Below, piece by piece: positions 44,815 through 53,379 of a stretch of 64,000 bases of DNA. The stretch lies in NCBI GenBank assembly GCA_024635795.1, contig JAGXIH010000016.1:24665-88664 (forward strand), in the 5' to 3' direction. Position 1 is the first letter of the stretch. Every line of letters begins with the position of its first letter. A program made the translations under genes and the position numbers. The stretch comes from Salegentibacter sp. (GTDB lineage Bacteria; Bacteroidota; Bacteroidia; Flavobacteriales; Flavobacteriaceae). Below the pieces are notes generated by a model. The model had not been told where the DNA came from and made no database searches. It saw only the letters and a list, made by a program, of their open reading frames with translations.

Positions 44815-46875
44815 ATGAAAAAACTTTTACTTTTCTTAATTGGAATTATTCCGGCTTTATTGTCCGGGTCAATGTGGAGCCAGGAAACCAGCTTTCCATA
44901 TACGGAGAGCTTTGAAGAAACCTTCACATTACAAAATGAAAACTTTATTCCCAACTGGTCCGGAAACTTTGTAGATGGCATTAGAATTTTTCAGGAAGAT
45001 CAATTTTCAAAATCAGGGGATCATTCATTAGGTCTGTGGCCAGTAGTGGAAGAGGGTGAAGAAGAGGAAGAGGTAGAGATCTTTGCACAGGTTCGTCTCG
45101 ACCTTACTGGAATGGAGAACGTTGCTGCTAACTTCTGGGTAGCTACCAGAGCCACAGGAGCCATGAAACACGTTAAGCTATTTATGCAGGTTTCCACCGA
45201 TGGAGGTCTGACTTTTGGCTCCAAACTTATTATGGGTTCAGATCGCCGGGGATTTAATAATGTGGATTCAGATTTTACGGAGTTTATCTATGCCCTTCAT
45301 CCCGACGCTTTTGATAATAGCAACGTCGTGCTTAGATTCCTAACCAAAGGGGGTGCCCGAAAAGGAACAGTTGCTAAGGTACTTATAGATGATGTGCTGA
45401 TCTACGCAGCAGAGAGCGATATTTTCCCCCCGATTGCTCTTGAGCCTAAACCAATAAGCACTGATGAGATACAAATAGAATTCAGTGAACCGGTAAACAA
45501 TACCGCCCTCAACATTTCAAACTATACTCTGAATTCGATACCTGTGGAAGGATGGGTTGAAATGTCAGCAGAAGGGGATGTGGTAATACTTCATTTATCT
45601 TCGCCTATTGAGATAGGAAGATATTATGAACTCGGAATATCCAATGTTGAGGATCTGGCAGGCAATGCGATGGTACCCATGACTACAGATATCATTTACA
45701 ATCCACTGCAGGGAGGCCTGGTGATAACCGAGATTATGTATGATGAACCCCCTGTAGGACAAAGGGATGACCTTGAATTCATTGAGCTGTACAATGCTAC
45801 CGATAAACCTATAGAGCTAGGTGGTTTAAGGATCAAAGGGGGAATTACCAGCGGCCGTTTACCCGAATATACCCTGGAGCCAGGGGCATATTGGGTAACA
45901 GCCAAAAATGGCATAGCCTTCACCGATTTCTTCGGAATTCCTGCCTATGAATGGCACGGGGCAAACCTAAGCAATGATGAACCTGAAACCATCTATATTA
46001 TCAATACCGATCATCATTCTGATGTAATGATTGATCTGGTCACCTATGGTATTGGTTCACCCTGGCCAGATGGTGCTGCGGGAGGCGGTTACTCTATGGA
46101 GCTTTGTGATGCCAGCCTGGATAATAACGATCCTGCGAATTGGAGTGATGCTAGTTTGTTTGCTGGCACTTATAAAGGATATGATATCTATGCCAGTCCG
46201 GGGAAAAGTTGCTGTACCTCAGAGATTCTTGTGGATGCAGGACACGATAAAATAGTTTATACCGGTTTGCCTGATAAATTTAGTTGTACAGAATTGTCGG
46301 TAATGGTATCCGGAGGTACACCCCCATATACCTACAGCTGGACTTCCCTGCCTGAGCTTTCCGGACCTGAAGTGGAAGTATGTCCGGAGATTACCACCAC
46401 CTATACAGTAAGGGTAACAGATGCGCAAGGTTGTTCAGGTATTGATGAGGTCACAGTCCTGGTATCAGACATCTCAGAAAAGAACAAGATCGAACTGTGC
46501 TATAACGAAAAAACTCTTTCAGTTCCACCTGCAGCAGTCAAGGCCTTCCTTGCCAAAGGAGCGGTCATCGGAGCCTGTGAAGACTTTTCAGTAACTACCA
46601 TTTCCGGGGATGAAATTGTAAATATCAATATATATCCTAATCCATCTGCCGGACCAATAAACCTTGAGTTTAAACCCCTGTTTGAGGGTAGAGCTTCCGC
46701 AGAGGTCTTTAATCTTTCCGGAAGGAAAATGAGCAATCTCTTTACCGGAGATGTTCTGCCAGATACAAATTACAGCTTTGAATTGAATACCGGAAACTGG
46801 CCAAACGGATTCTACCTCTTTGTAGTTAAAACCGGAGGGACAACTACCTCCCGCCAGTTCATAGTTCGGAAATAA
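44815..46875 (+). CDS. Secreted lamin-tail-domain protein with T9SS type A sorting domain
   Basis: 686 residues. Signal peptide 1-23 (MKKLLLFLIGIIPALLSGSM). An N-terminal beta domain has an acidic patch (EEGEEEEEVE). An Ig-like segment follows (about 200-285; IQIEFSEPVNNTALNISNYTL), then a lamin-tail domain (about 300-440; LVITEIMYDEPPVGQRDDLEFIELYNA). A SprB/PKD-like repeat with cysteines (about 465-560) precedes the T9SS type A domain from NINIYPNPSAG to the end (FYLFVVKTGGTTTSRQFIVRK). Secreted across the outer membrane; ligand unknown. Confidence 0.9.
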   Translation: MKKLLLFLIGIIPALLSGSMWSQETSFPYTESFEETFTLQNENFIPNWSGNFVDGIRIFQEDQFSKSGDHSLGLWPVVEEGEEEEEVEIFAQVRLDLTGMENVAANFWVATRATGAMKHVKLFMQVSTDGGLTFGSKLIMGSDRRGFNNVDSDFTEFIYALHPDAFDNSNVVLRFLTKGGARKGTVAKVLIDDVLIYAAESDIFPPIALEPKPISTDEIQIEFSEPVNNTALNISNYTLNSIPVEGWVEMSAEGDVVILHLSSPIEIGRYYELGISNVEDLAGNAMVPMTTDIIYNPLQGGLVITEIMYDEPPVGQRDDLEFIELYNATDKPIELGGLRIKGGITSGRLPEYTLEPGAYWVTAKNGIAFTDFFGIPAYEWHGANLSNDEPETIYIINTDHHSDVMIDLVTYGIGSPWPDGAAGGGYSMELCDASLDNNDPANWSDASLFAGTYKGYDIYASPGKSCCTSEILVDAGHDKIVYTGLPDKFSCTELSVMVSGGTPPYTYSWTSLPELSGPEVEVCPEITTTYTVRVTDAQGCSGIDEVTVLVSDISEKNKIELCYNEKTLSVPPAAVKAFLAKGAVIGACEDFSVTTISGDEIVNINIYPNPSAGPINLEFKPLFEGRASAEVFNLSGRKMSNLFTGDVLPDTNYSFELNTGNWPNGFYLFVVKTGGTTTSRQFIVRK

Positions 46876-46889
46876 TAACTCTGCCAGAT

Positions 46890-46921
46890 GAAGAAACCGG
46901 GATAGCCCGGTTTCTTCCTTT
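46890..46921 (+). terminator. Terminator after the T9SS protein
   Basis: AAGAAACCGGG and CCCGGTTTCTT form an 11-bp stem with a 4-base loop, then CCTTTAT, starting 16 bases after the stop. Confidence 0.65.
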
Positions 46922-47002
46922 ATAGGAACAGAAGTATAAGTTTTTTGTTCTTTTAGGTGAGAAGCAGCCTTTCGATTCGATAGAAGTTCCCTTCATTTTC
47001 AT

Positions 47003-47010
47003 TACTTTTG
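47003..47010 (+). promoter_or_regulatory. -7 box for the TonB_C-like lipoprotein gene
   Basis: TACTTTTG (TAnnTTTG), 26 bases before the ATG at 47036. Confidence 0.5.
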
Positions 47011-47035
47011 TCTAAAGTCAAAGCGCTGTTTGCTA

Positions 47036-47509
47036 ATGAAAAGAACTTTACTCCTGCTTTTACCAATATTCTTGTTTTCCTGTAATTTCGAGACCAAAAA
47101 GATCTCTTCGGAAGAAGTGCTGGAACTTGAATCCCAGACCCTCAACTGGAAGGAAGTAGACCAGTATCCTGCCTTTGAAGACTGCCAGGATGAAACCGAG
47201 CTCACTGTTGCCCGGGATTGTTTTGAGCGGGAAGTCGCCGAAAATGTATATGCTTACCTTGCCAAACAGCAACCTGTGGTTACTGCAGCTATTAACGATA
47301 CCTTATTGCTGTATTTAAAGATAAGCAAGGAAGGCCGGCCTGAGATCGATTCGGTAGAAATCGATTCCACCACCACAAAACAGTTACCCGAAATTAGAAG
47401 TTGGCTAACTCAAAGTATCGATTCTCTTCCAAAAATTTACCCAGCCAGCAAACGAGGCATACCCGTTTCTACGGTGTTCAAAATGCCGATTGTTATCAGG
47501 GCTGAATAA
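47036..47509 (+). CDS. Lipoprotein with TonB_C-like domain
   Basis: 157 residues. The lipoprotein signal is MKRTLLLLLPIFLFSC with the Cys at 16. A TonB C-terminal-like domain follows (WKEVDQYPAFEDC, LLLYLKISKEGRPEIDSVEID, VSTVFKMPIVIRAE). The VDQxPAFExC start and IPVSTVFKMPIVI end match the periplasmic tail of the M56 sensor at 41925, so the two are related modules. Start is ATG 47036, not the TTG at 47030. Confidence 0.78.
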   Translation: MKRTLLLLLPIFLFSCNFETKKISSEEVLELESQTLNWKEVDQYPAFEDCQDETELTVARDCFEREVAENVYAYLAKQQPVVTAAINDTLLLYLKISKEGRPEIDSVEIDSTTTKQLPEIRSWLTQSIDSLPKIYPASKRGIPVSTVFKMPIVIRAE

Positions 47510-47513
47510 GCTT

Positions 47514-47765
47514 TTACACCCCAAGCATCATTTCATCGAAATCAAAGACCTGCTTTTCTTTAAAATCATTAAGAAGGTTACATATGAGGTTTCCTATGGC
47601 ATCATGGCGTTCCTGTGCCTTAGCCATAAACTGTATTTTACTCCATCCCCTAATATCGCACACCATCATTCCCTTAGCATCCCGAATGGTTTGGGCCGAT
47701 TCTTCATAACGAACCGGGAAATCGATAGTAGATATTGCCAGTAGATTCTTCTCAGTAGTTGTCAT
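47514..47765 (-). CDS. Conserved hypothetical protein, 83 aa
   Basis: 83 residues (MTTTEKNLLAISTIDFPVRY start). A short alpha/beta pattern, no signal or membrane segment, one Cys at 36 (VCDIRGWSK) and one near 62. I do not recognise a named family. Convergent with the lipoprotein gene, 4 bases away. Confidence 0.6.
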   Translation of the reverse strand: MTTTEKNLLAISTIDFPVRYEESAQTIRDAKGMMVCDIRGWSKIQFMAKAQERHDAIGNLICNLLNDFKEKQVFDFDEMMLGV

Positions 47766-47887
47766 AACTTATTTTTTTGTAAAAATAAGCAGGCTTATTG
47801 CTGTAGACGTTACCGCAATATTAAAGTAAAATGAGGCGGTATTATAATATGGTTAATTAGATGCTCTTTTTTTATCTTAAAGAAAAC

Positions 47888-47919
47888 ATAACATTTTTGT
47901 TATATAACTTAAATGTTAT
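47888..47919 (+). promoter_or_regulatory. Two adjacent 16-base palindromes, candidate HicB operators
   Basis: ATAACATTTTTGTTAT (47888-47903) and ATAACTTAAATGTTAT (47904-47919) abut end to end. Both have ATAAC...GTTAT arms. They sit 14-45 bases before the hicA start, where an autoregulating HicB with a C-terminal helix-turn-helix would bind. Confidence 0.6.
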
Positions 47920-47932
47920 AAATTTTGGTTTG

Positions 47933-48116
47933 ATGAAATCTACTGTCTTAATAAGTTCAATAGAAAAGGACGGATGGTATTTGGTTAGAACCATAGGCAG
48001 TCATCCTCATTTTAAACATCCTTCTAAGAAAAGGTGTTGTTACTATTCCGCATCCAAAAAAAGATATTCCAAAAGGCACTGTAAATTCAATTTTTAAACA
48101 AGCCGGACTTAAATAA
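47933..48116 (+). pseudogene. hicA: hicA toxin gene, frameshifted
   Basis: The frame from ATG 47933 reads MKSTVLISSIEKDGWYLVRT, then IGSHPHFKHPSKK, clearly HicA. It then shifts: after an A-run at 48029-48032 the HicA tail (GVVTIPHPKKDIPKGTVNSI, ending KQAGLK and TAA at 48114) is in the +1 frame. Removing one A restores about 60 residues. The frame as it stands runs on to an unrelated tail. The dsRNA-binding-like His (GSH) is intact, so it may be a recent lesion, a phase-variable switch or a read error. Confidence 0.82.
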
Positions 48117-48121
48117 TAAAG

Positions 48122-48526
48122 ATGAAAAAAATTGAGGTTTTTGTTGAAAAAGCTAATGATGGAACTTACTGGGGGAGCACCCAAAATCTTCCCGGAGGGG
48201 TAAGTGCTTATGGGAAATCTTTAGACGAATTAAAGCAAAACTTAAAAGCTGCTTTTAAGGATTATATGGAGGTTGGCCGGGAACTTAATGAAGATTATGT
48301 AACCGAAATCGAAAAGCTTACTGAATTTGAATATCAGCTGGATATTACTTCTTTTTTCAAGTTGCTGCCAATTAAAATTTCAGCCATCGCTGAAAAAACC
48401 GGAATAAATCCTTCCCTTATGAGACAATACGCGACTGGTAAAGCAAACGTATCAGAAAAAAGAGCCAGAGAGATCGAGAAAGCTATTCACGAACTGGGAG
48501 AAGATCTTTTATCTGTTTCATTATAA
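48122..48526 (+). CDS. hicB: HicB-family antitoxin with helix-turn-helix
   Basis: 134 residues. N-terminal degenerate RNase H-like HicB fold (KIEVFVEKANDGTYWGSTQNLPGGVSAYGKSLDELKQNLKAAF) and a C-terminal XRE-like helix-turn-helix (IAEKTGINPSLMRQYATGKANVSEKRAREIEKAI). Neutralises HicA and represses the operon. It starts 6 bases after the hicA stop (in the restored frame). Confidence 0.92.
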   Translation: MKKIEVFVEKANDGTYWGSTQNLPGGVSAYGKSLDELKQNLKAAFKDYMEVGRELNEDYVTEIEKLTEFEYQLDITSFFKLLPIKISAIAEKTGINPSLMRQYATGKANVSEKRAREIEKAIHELGEDLLSVSL

Positions 48527-48551
48527 ATTTTTCCTTTTCGTAAATCCTATG

Positions 48552-48842
48552 TTATCCCTTAAAACAACTTCCAATCACCACTTTCCATTTTCGAACCTCC
48601 CATTTTTCAATGAGTCCGTTTTGAACATAGGGATCATTTTCTGCAAAGCTTTTAACTGCTTCTTCAGATTCTGCTCTGAACACCAAAAGTGCTTCATCGG
48701 CGGGATCTTCCATAGCGCCGCCTAAAACTAATGAACCATCTTCAGCAGCAATTTCAGCCAGTTTTAAATGCTCATTTCTGTATTTTTCACGTTCTTCAAG
48801 GTAGCTGGGGATGGGTTTGTATTTTAATATAAAGTAATTCAT
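48552..48842 (-). CDS. YciI-family protein
   Basis: 96 residues of dimeric alpha-beta (ferredoxin-like) YciI fold, with the conserved His/Asp region altered but ENDPYVQNGLIEKWEVRKW present. Function unknown. Alone, 48 bases downstream of the glycosyltransferase gene on the same strand. Confidence 0.85.
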   Translation of the reverse strand: MNYFILKYKPIPSYLEEREKYRNEHLKLAEIAAEDGSLVLGGAMEDPADEALLVFRAESEEAVKSFAENDPYVQNGLIEKWEVRKWKVVIGSCFKG

Positions 48843-48890
48843 AATTCTGATTTTTAAAACTTCGTATCTCGTACTTCTAATTTTGTACCT

Positions 48891-50045
48891 CTAACTTCTG
48901 AATTTTCTTCCTTTCCATTCGTATCCCGAAAGCAGGGACTTTAGGGCTACATAGGTCGAAAAAAACGGATAGGCCAGACTGCTCCAAAAATAACTGCGCA
49001 GCACCTCTTCCCGCTTAAAGAATTTTGCTGAAAGATAAAGCAGTGCGAAATCAAAATTAAATTTTAACAGAAAAATGATCAATAACGGGTAGTAAGGCCA
49101 GATCTCCATCAAGGCCAGAACCGCTCCCACCAAGAGTCCGGCGTTCATCAACAACACAATTGCTCCTGCAAATTTAGAGAACAGACTTTTATAAGCCGGT
49201 GCCTTTGCCGCCCAGCGAATCCGCTGAGAGATCAATGCACTAAAACTCTTCTGGGATTGGGTTTGCACAATCGCATCCCTACTTTTTAAAAAAGCTACTT
49301 TGTATTTTTTCTGCTGAAATTTCTGAAGCAAAAACACATCATCCCCGCTGGCGATCTCGTTATTGCCGCTGAAACCACCTGCTTCCAGAAACGCATCTTT
49401 TCTATAACACAAATTGGCCCCGTTACACATAAAAGCCTGTTCAATTCCAAAAGCGCCCGCTCCTGCAGCCTGGAGACTTAAAACATCCAGCCCCTCAAAA
49501 GTCCGGAAAGGCTTTACAGTTCTTCTCCTTTCGGGGGATGTTAAAGGGGTGGGGGGATTGAGGGAAACCGGTCCTGCTACTAATACAGCCTGTGTATTTT
49601 TAATGAAATCATTGAAAGTCTGCAGCCAAATTTTTGGAACTATGCAATCGGCATCGGTGGTAAGGATGTATTCGAATTCAGCTTTCTCAATTGCTGTGGT
49701 GATCGCATCTTTCTTAGGAGAATTCGATTGGCGGTTATTTTCCAGAATTTTAATGGAAAGCTGCCGGTAATTCTCCTGAAATTCCTCGCAAATTTTTACC
49801 GAGTCATCTTCTGAAGCATCGTTCACCAGTAAGATTTCAAATTTATCAGCCGGGTATTGCTGTTCTGCCAGCGATTTCAGTAAGACAGGTAAATTTTCAG
49901 CTTCATTTCTGAAGGGGATAATGATCGAAAAGCAGGTTTCCGAAGGGGAATATTCCGTCAAAAATTCAGGGATTTGCTGCCAGCCGTAGATGAGGGAGAT
50001 CATCAGGATGAGGTAAGCGGTACTTATGAATATGAAAATTATCAT
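48891..50045 (-). CDS. Membrane glycosyltransferase, family 2
   Basis: 384 residues. N-terminal membrane helix (1-20), GT-A fold (FSIIIPFRNEAENLPVLL), DxD-type TTDADCIVP, ASGDDVFLLQKF, processivity-like QRIRWAAKA, and two C-terminal helices. Same design as the transferase at 3016-4119, so the two are paralogues. Envelope glycan role likely, substrate unknown. Divergent from ruvC. Confidence 0.88.
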   Translation of the reverse strand: MIIFIFISTAYLILMISLIYGWQQIPEFLTEYSPSETCFSIIIPFRNEAENLPVLLKSLAEQQYPADKFEILLVNDASEDDSVKICEEFQENYRQLSIKILENNRQSNSPKKDAITTAIEKAEFEYILTTDADCIVPKIWLQTFNDFIKNTQAVLVAGPVSLNPPTPLTSPERRRTVKPFRTFEGLDVLSLQAAGAGAFGIEQAFMCNGANLCYRKDAFLEAGGFSGNNEIASGDDVFLLQKFQQKKYKVAFLKSRDAIVQTQSQKSFSALISQRIRWAAKAPAYKSLFSKFAGAIVLLMNAGLLVGAVLALMEIWPYYPLLIIFLLKFNFDFALLYLSAKFFKREEVLRSYFWSSLAYPFFSTYVALKSLLSGYEWKGRKFRS

Positions 50046-50124
50046 TGGGCCTTAGAATTCCTTAGCTTTGCCTGGCTGCCCGAAATTACGTAATTTCTGA
50101 CGGCTTTAAACCCCAACTGCGATT

Positions 50125-50676
50125 TTGAAAAGCGAAAGGATCATTTTAGGTATCGACCCCGGAACCACGATTATGGGCTTCGGACTCATTAAAGTGGAAA
50201 ACAAAAAGATGGAGTTCCTGCAACTCAACGAGCTGCAACTCAGTAAATATTCCGATCCGTACATCAAATTAAAGCTAATTTTTGAACGCACCGTAGAACT
50301 CATAGACACCTATAATCCCGATGAGATTGCCATTGAAGCTCCTTTTTTTGGGAAAAATGTACAGTCTATGCTGAAACTGGGGCGCGCCCAGGGGGTGGCG
50401 ATGGCCGCCGGACTTTCCCGCCAAATCCCAATAACAGAATACCTTCCGAAGAAAATTAAAATGGCTATCACCGGTAACGGCAACGCCAGCAAGGAACAGG
50501 TGGCCAGGATGCTGCAAAGTCTGCTTAATTTGAAATCTTTACCCAAAAATCTCGACTCAACCGATGGGCTTGCCGCAGCGGTTTGTCATTTTTATAATTC
50601 AGGTCGCACTGAGATCGGAAAAAGCTACAGTGGCTGGGAAGCTTTCGTAAAGCAAAATCCGAAGAAAATTAAGTAG
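50125..50676 (+). CDS. ruvC: Crossover junction endodeoxyribonuclease RuvC
   Basis: Resolves Holliday junctions. 183 residues, RNase H-like. Active-site acids Asp11 (GIDPGTT), Glu71 (IAIEAPF), Asp144 and Asp147 (LDSTDG). It starts with TTG at 50125, giving (M)KSERIILGIDPG. No ATG is available in frame. hemW follows by 24 bases. Confidence 0.95.
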   Translation: MKSERIILGIDPGTTIMGFGLIKVENKKMEFLQLNELQLSKYSDPYIKLKLIFERTVELIDTYNPDEIAIEAPFFGKNVQSMLKLGRAQGVAMAAGLSRQIPITEYLPKKIKMAITGNGNASKEQVARMLQSLLNLKSLPKNLDSTDGLAAAVCHFYNSGRTEIGKSYSGWEAFVKQNPKKIK

Positions 50677-50700
50677 GTTTTAAATCTTCAAATAATTAGA

Positions 50701-51828
50701 ATGGCTGGCATATACATCCACATCCCTTTTTGCAAGCAGGCCTGTCATTACTGCGATTTTCATTTTTCGACCTCGCTGAAGAAAAAAGATCAGGTAGTGG
50801 AGATGTTATGCAGGGAATTGGAACTTAGGAAGGATGAACTACCAGGGACAGAATACCAAACCATCTATTTTGGCGGGGGAACGCCCAGTTTGCTGTCTTC
50901 ACAAAACCTCGAAAGCATTTTTGAAACAATTTATTCGAATTATAATATTACAGAAAATTCCGAGATCACCCTCGAAGCCAATCCTGACGACCTTTCTGAG
51001 GAAAAGATAAAAATGCTGGCCGCTTCAAAGATCAACCGACTAAGCATTGGAGTTCAGTCCTTTTTTGAAGAAGACCTGAAATTGATGAATCGTGCACATA
51101 ATTCGGAAGAAGCCCTGGAAAGCATTCAACTGGCGAAAAAGTATTTTGATAATATTTCCATCGACCTTATTTACGGGGTACCCGGGATGAGCGAGAAGCG
51201 CTGGAAAGAAAACCTCAGAATTTCCCTGGACCTTGGTGTGCCGCATATTTCCAGTTACGCACTTACGGTAGAACCCAATACTGCCCTTCAGAAATTTATA
51301 GAAAAAGGCAAAGTGAAACCCGTTGATGATGAGGCAGCCCGGCGACATTTTGAGATCCTGGTGGAAACACTGACCAAAAACGGATTTGAACACTACGAAT
51401 TTTCCAACTTCGGAAAATCTGGCTATTTTTCACAAAACAATACTGCCTACTGGCTGGGTAAACCTTATCTTGGAATCGGACCTTCGGCACATTCCTATGA
51501 TGGAAATTCGAGGAAATGGAATGTGAACAATAATAGCCTTTACATCAAGGCAATGGAGAAGGATAATCTTCCGCAGCAAACCGAGGAACTCTCCACCGCC
51601 GATAAGTACAACGAATATGTGATGACGCGCCTGCGCACTAAATTCGGCGTTTCCCTTCCGGAAGTAGAAGAAAAATTCGGAATGGATTACAAACAGCATT
51701 TTCTAAAGAACGCGGTCCCGCTTCAGCAAATACAACTTCTGGAAGAACGGGATAGTGTTTTTCATATCACTGCTAAAGGGAAATTCCTGAGTGACGGCAT
51801 CGCCTCCGATCTTTTTTATCTGGGATAG
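50701..51828 (+). CDS. hemW: HemW-like radical SAM protein
   Basis: 375 residues. The radical-SAM cysteines are C11, C15 and C18 (PFCKQACHYCDF). The sequence TIYFGGGTPSLLS and the C-terminal winged domain are HemW/HemN-type. The lack of the extra C-terminal Cys motif of oxygen-independent coproporphyrinogen oxidase supports HemW, a heme chaperone, over HemN. Likely cotranscribed with ruvC. Confidence 0.9.
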   Translation: MAGIYIHIPFCKQACHYCDFHFSTSLKKKDQVVEMLCRELELRKDELPGTEYQTIYFGGGTPSLLSSQNLESIFETIYSNYNITENSEITLEANPDDLSEEKIKMLAASKINRLSIGVQSFFEEDLKLMNRAHNSEEALESIQLAKKYFDNISIDLIYGVPGMSEKRWKENLRISLDLGVPHISSYALTVEPNTALQKFIEKGKVKPVDDEAARRHFEILVETLTKNGFEHYEFSNFGKSGYFSQNNTAYWLGKPYLGIGPSAHSYDGNSRKWNVNNNSLYIKAMEKDNLPQQTEELSTADKYNEYVMTRLRTKFGVSLPEVEEKFGMDYKQHFLKNAVPLQQIQLLEERDSVFHITAKGKFLSDGIASDLFYLG

Positions 51829-51848
51829 AAATATTATAGTTAATTAAT

Positions 51849-51856
51849 AATTTTGT
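51849..51856 (+). promoter_or_regulatory. -7 box for the vapBC-type pair
   Basis: TAATTTTG (TAnnTTTG), 28 bases before the antitoxin ATG at 51885. Confidence 0.45.
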
Positions 51857-51884
51857 ATCTTGAATAGGTTAATGAGACAATCCA

Positions 51885-52124
51885 ATGGCTGAATTAGTTA
51901 TTTCAGATAAATTACTTACCAAATACTTCAACTTATTGAAGGCTTTTGATGTGCGCTCCAGGAAAATTCTAATTAAAAAACTCAAAGATTCCTTGAAGGA
52001 CCGGCATTCCAAAATTCCCGAAGAGGAACTTTTCGGTGCCTGGAAAGATGAGAAAGGTTCCGAAGAAATTATTAGGGAGATTCTTTCTTCAAGAGTGGAA
52101 AAAAAGTCTACCAGTAAATTCTAA
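51885..52124 (+). CDS. Antitoxin-like small protein of a PIN-toxin pair
   Basis: 79 residues, helical and strongly charged (RSRKILIKKLKDSLKDRHSKI), with an acidic middle part and a basic tail (VEKKSTSKF). Not a recognised VapB DNA-binding fold by eye. Its overlap with the PIN gene (TAATG) makes it the antitoxin by position. Confidence 0.7.
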   Translation: MAELVISDKLLTKYFNLLKAFDVRSRKILIKKLKDSLKDRHSKIPEEELFGAWKDEKGSEEIIREILSSRVEKKSTSKF

Positions 52125-52522
52125 TGAAGTTTCTTCTTGATACAAATATTTGTATTCACTTTTTGCGTGGAAATGATGGCCTTCTGGAAAAATTCAAGTC
52201 TGTGAGACTTTTAAATTGCGCAATTTCTGAAATCACCTTAGCTGAATTAAGTTTTGGTGCTGAGAATAGCTCATATCCAGATGATAATAGAAAACTTGTA
52301 GAAAATTTCTCAAACGAACTTAACATTCTGCCGATATATAACTGTATTCCTGATTACGCGAAAGAAAAGGTGAGATTAAGGAAAAAGGGTAAAATGATTA
52401 GCGATTTTGATCTTCTTATCGGTACAACCGCGATAGCAAATAATCTAATAATGGTTACTGAAAACCTTAAAGAATTCAAGAGAATCTCAAATATTAGTCT
52501 GGAAAACTGGATGATGAGATGA
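52124..52522 (+). CDS. vapC: Type II toxin, VapC-like PIN-domain ribonuclease
   Basis: 132 residues. Acidic PIN-domain site: Asp6 (LLDTNI), Glu41 (LAELSFG), Asp94 (ISDFDLLIG) and Glu113 (VTENLKEF, where the family usually has Asp or Asn). Members cut tRNA or rRNA. Translationally coupled to the upstream antitoxin. Confidence 0.9.
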   Translation: MKFLLDTNICIHFLRGNDGLLEKFKSVRLLNCAISEITLAELSFGAENSSYPDDNRKLVENFSNELNILPIYNCIPDYAKEKVRLRKKGKMISDFDLLIGTTAIANNLIMVTENLKEFKRISNISLENWMMR

Positions 52523-52630
52523 AGTTGACAAATTTCTTAATCACAGTATCTAATCCCAACTCTTCTTCCTAACCTAAAAGCCGGCACATATTCTTAAAAT
52601 TATTTCTGCGCCTTTTCGTAATTTTACAGG

Positions 52631-53377
52631 ATGCTGGCGAACATCATCCATAAGGACAAAATTTATCATATAGATCTTTCCAAAGCCCTGGATATTTCTT
52701 TGGGTTTACGCGGAGATTCCAAAAATCCCGTAGCCTGGTATCTGGGTACTCCGTTAATAGAGCCGGTGAAAGACGGAGATTTTATCGGGAAGGTTTCTGA
52801 AGGCGCTGCTGTGAATTTTAATAACGTGAAATTCAATCCGCACGCTCACGGAACGCATACTGAGTGTGTGGGACATATTTCGGTTGAGTTCCACAGTATC
52901 AATCAGACTTTAAAGAACTTTTTTTTCACTGCAAAACTTATCTCGGTAGAACCGGAAAGCTGGCTGGACGATTATGTGATCACCAAAGAAATTCTCACTA
53001 AACATTTTCAGAAAGATGGAGCTGAGGCCCTGGTGATACGGACTTTGCCTAATTATATCGAAAAACGCAGTCGCAAATATTCGAATACCAACTGGCCCTA
53101 TCTCACCGAAGATGCCGCAACTTACCTGCGTAATTGTGGAGTGCAACATTTACTTATAGATCTGCCCTCGGTTGATAAGGAAAAGGACGGAGGCAAGTTG
53201 CTGGCGCATAAAGCCTTTTGGAATTACCCTAAAAACACCCGTTTCCATGCTACAATTACCGAATTGGTGTATGTGCCGAATTCTATAGCCGACGGCAATT
53301 ATGTTTTGAATCTACAGATCGCTTCCTTTGAAAATGATGCTGCGCCATCCAAACCTGTTTTATATAAAATTCAGTAA
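52631..53377 (+). CDS. Cyclase-family (kynurenine formamidase-like) hydrolase
   Basis: 248 residues. Metal motif NPHAHGTHTECVGH corresponds to the family HxGTHxD with Glu for Asp. Sequence LLIDLPSVDKEKDGGKLLAHKAFW is also family-like. Possible amide or formamide hydrolase; no tryptophan-degradation neighbours. It ends 2 bases before the DUF4260 gene. Confidence 0.82.
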   Translation: MLANIIHKDKIYHIDLSKALDISLGLRGDSKNPVAWYLGTPLIEPVKDGDFIGKVSEGAAVNFNNVKFNPHAHGTHTECVGHISVEFHSINQTLKNFFFTAKLISVEPESWLDDYVITKEILTKHFQKDGAEALVIRTLPNYIEKRSRKYSNTNWPYLTEDAATYLRNCGVQHLLIDLPSVDKEKDGGKLLAHKAFWNYPKNTRFHATITELVYVPNSIADGNYVLNLQIASFENDAAPSKPVLYKIQ

Positions 53378-53379
53378 TA

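Noticed and set aside
47861..48097. A 78-codon open frame over hicA as an independent small protein.
   Set aside because: Its first half is HicA and its second half is HicA read in the wrong frame, so it is a frameshifted gene.
50701..51828. Naming this gene hemN (oxygen-independent coproporphyrinogen oxidase).
   Set aside because: It is short, lacks the HemN C-terminal extension, and matches HemW, which has no oxidase activity.
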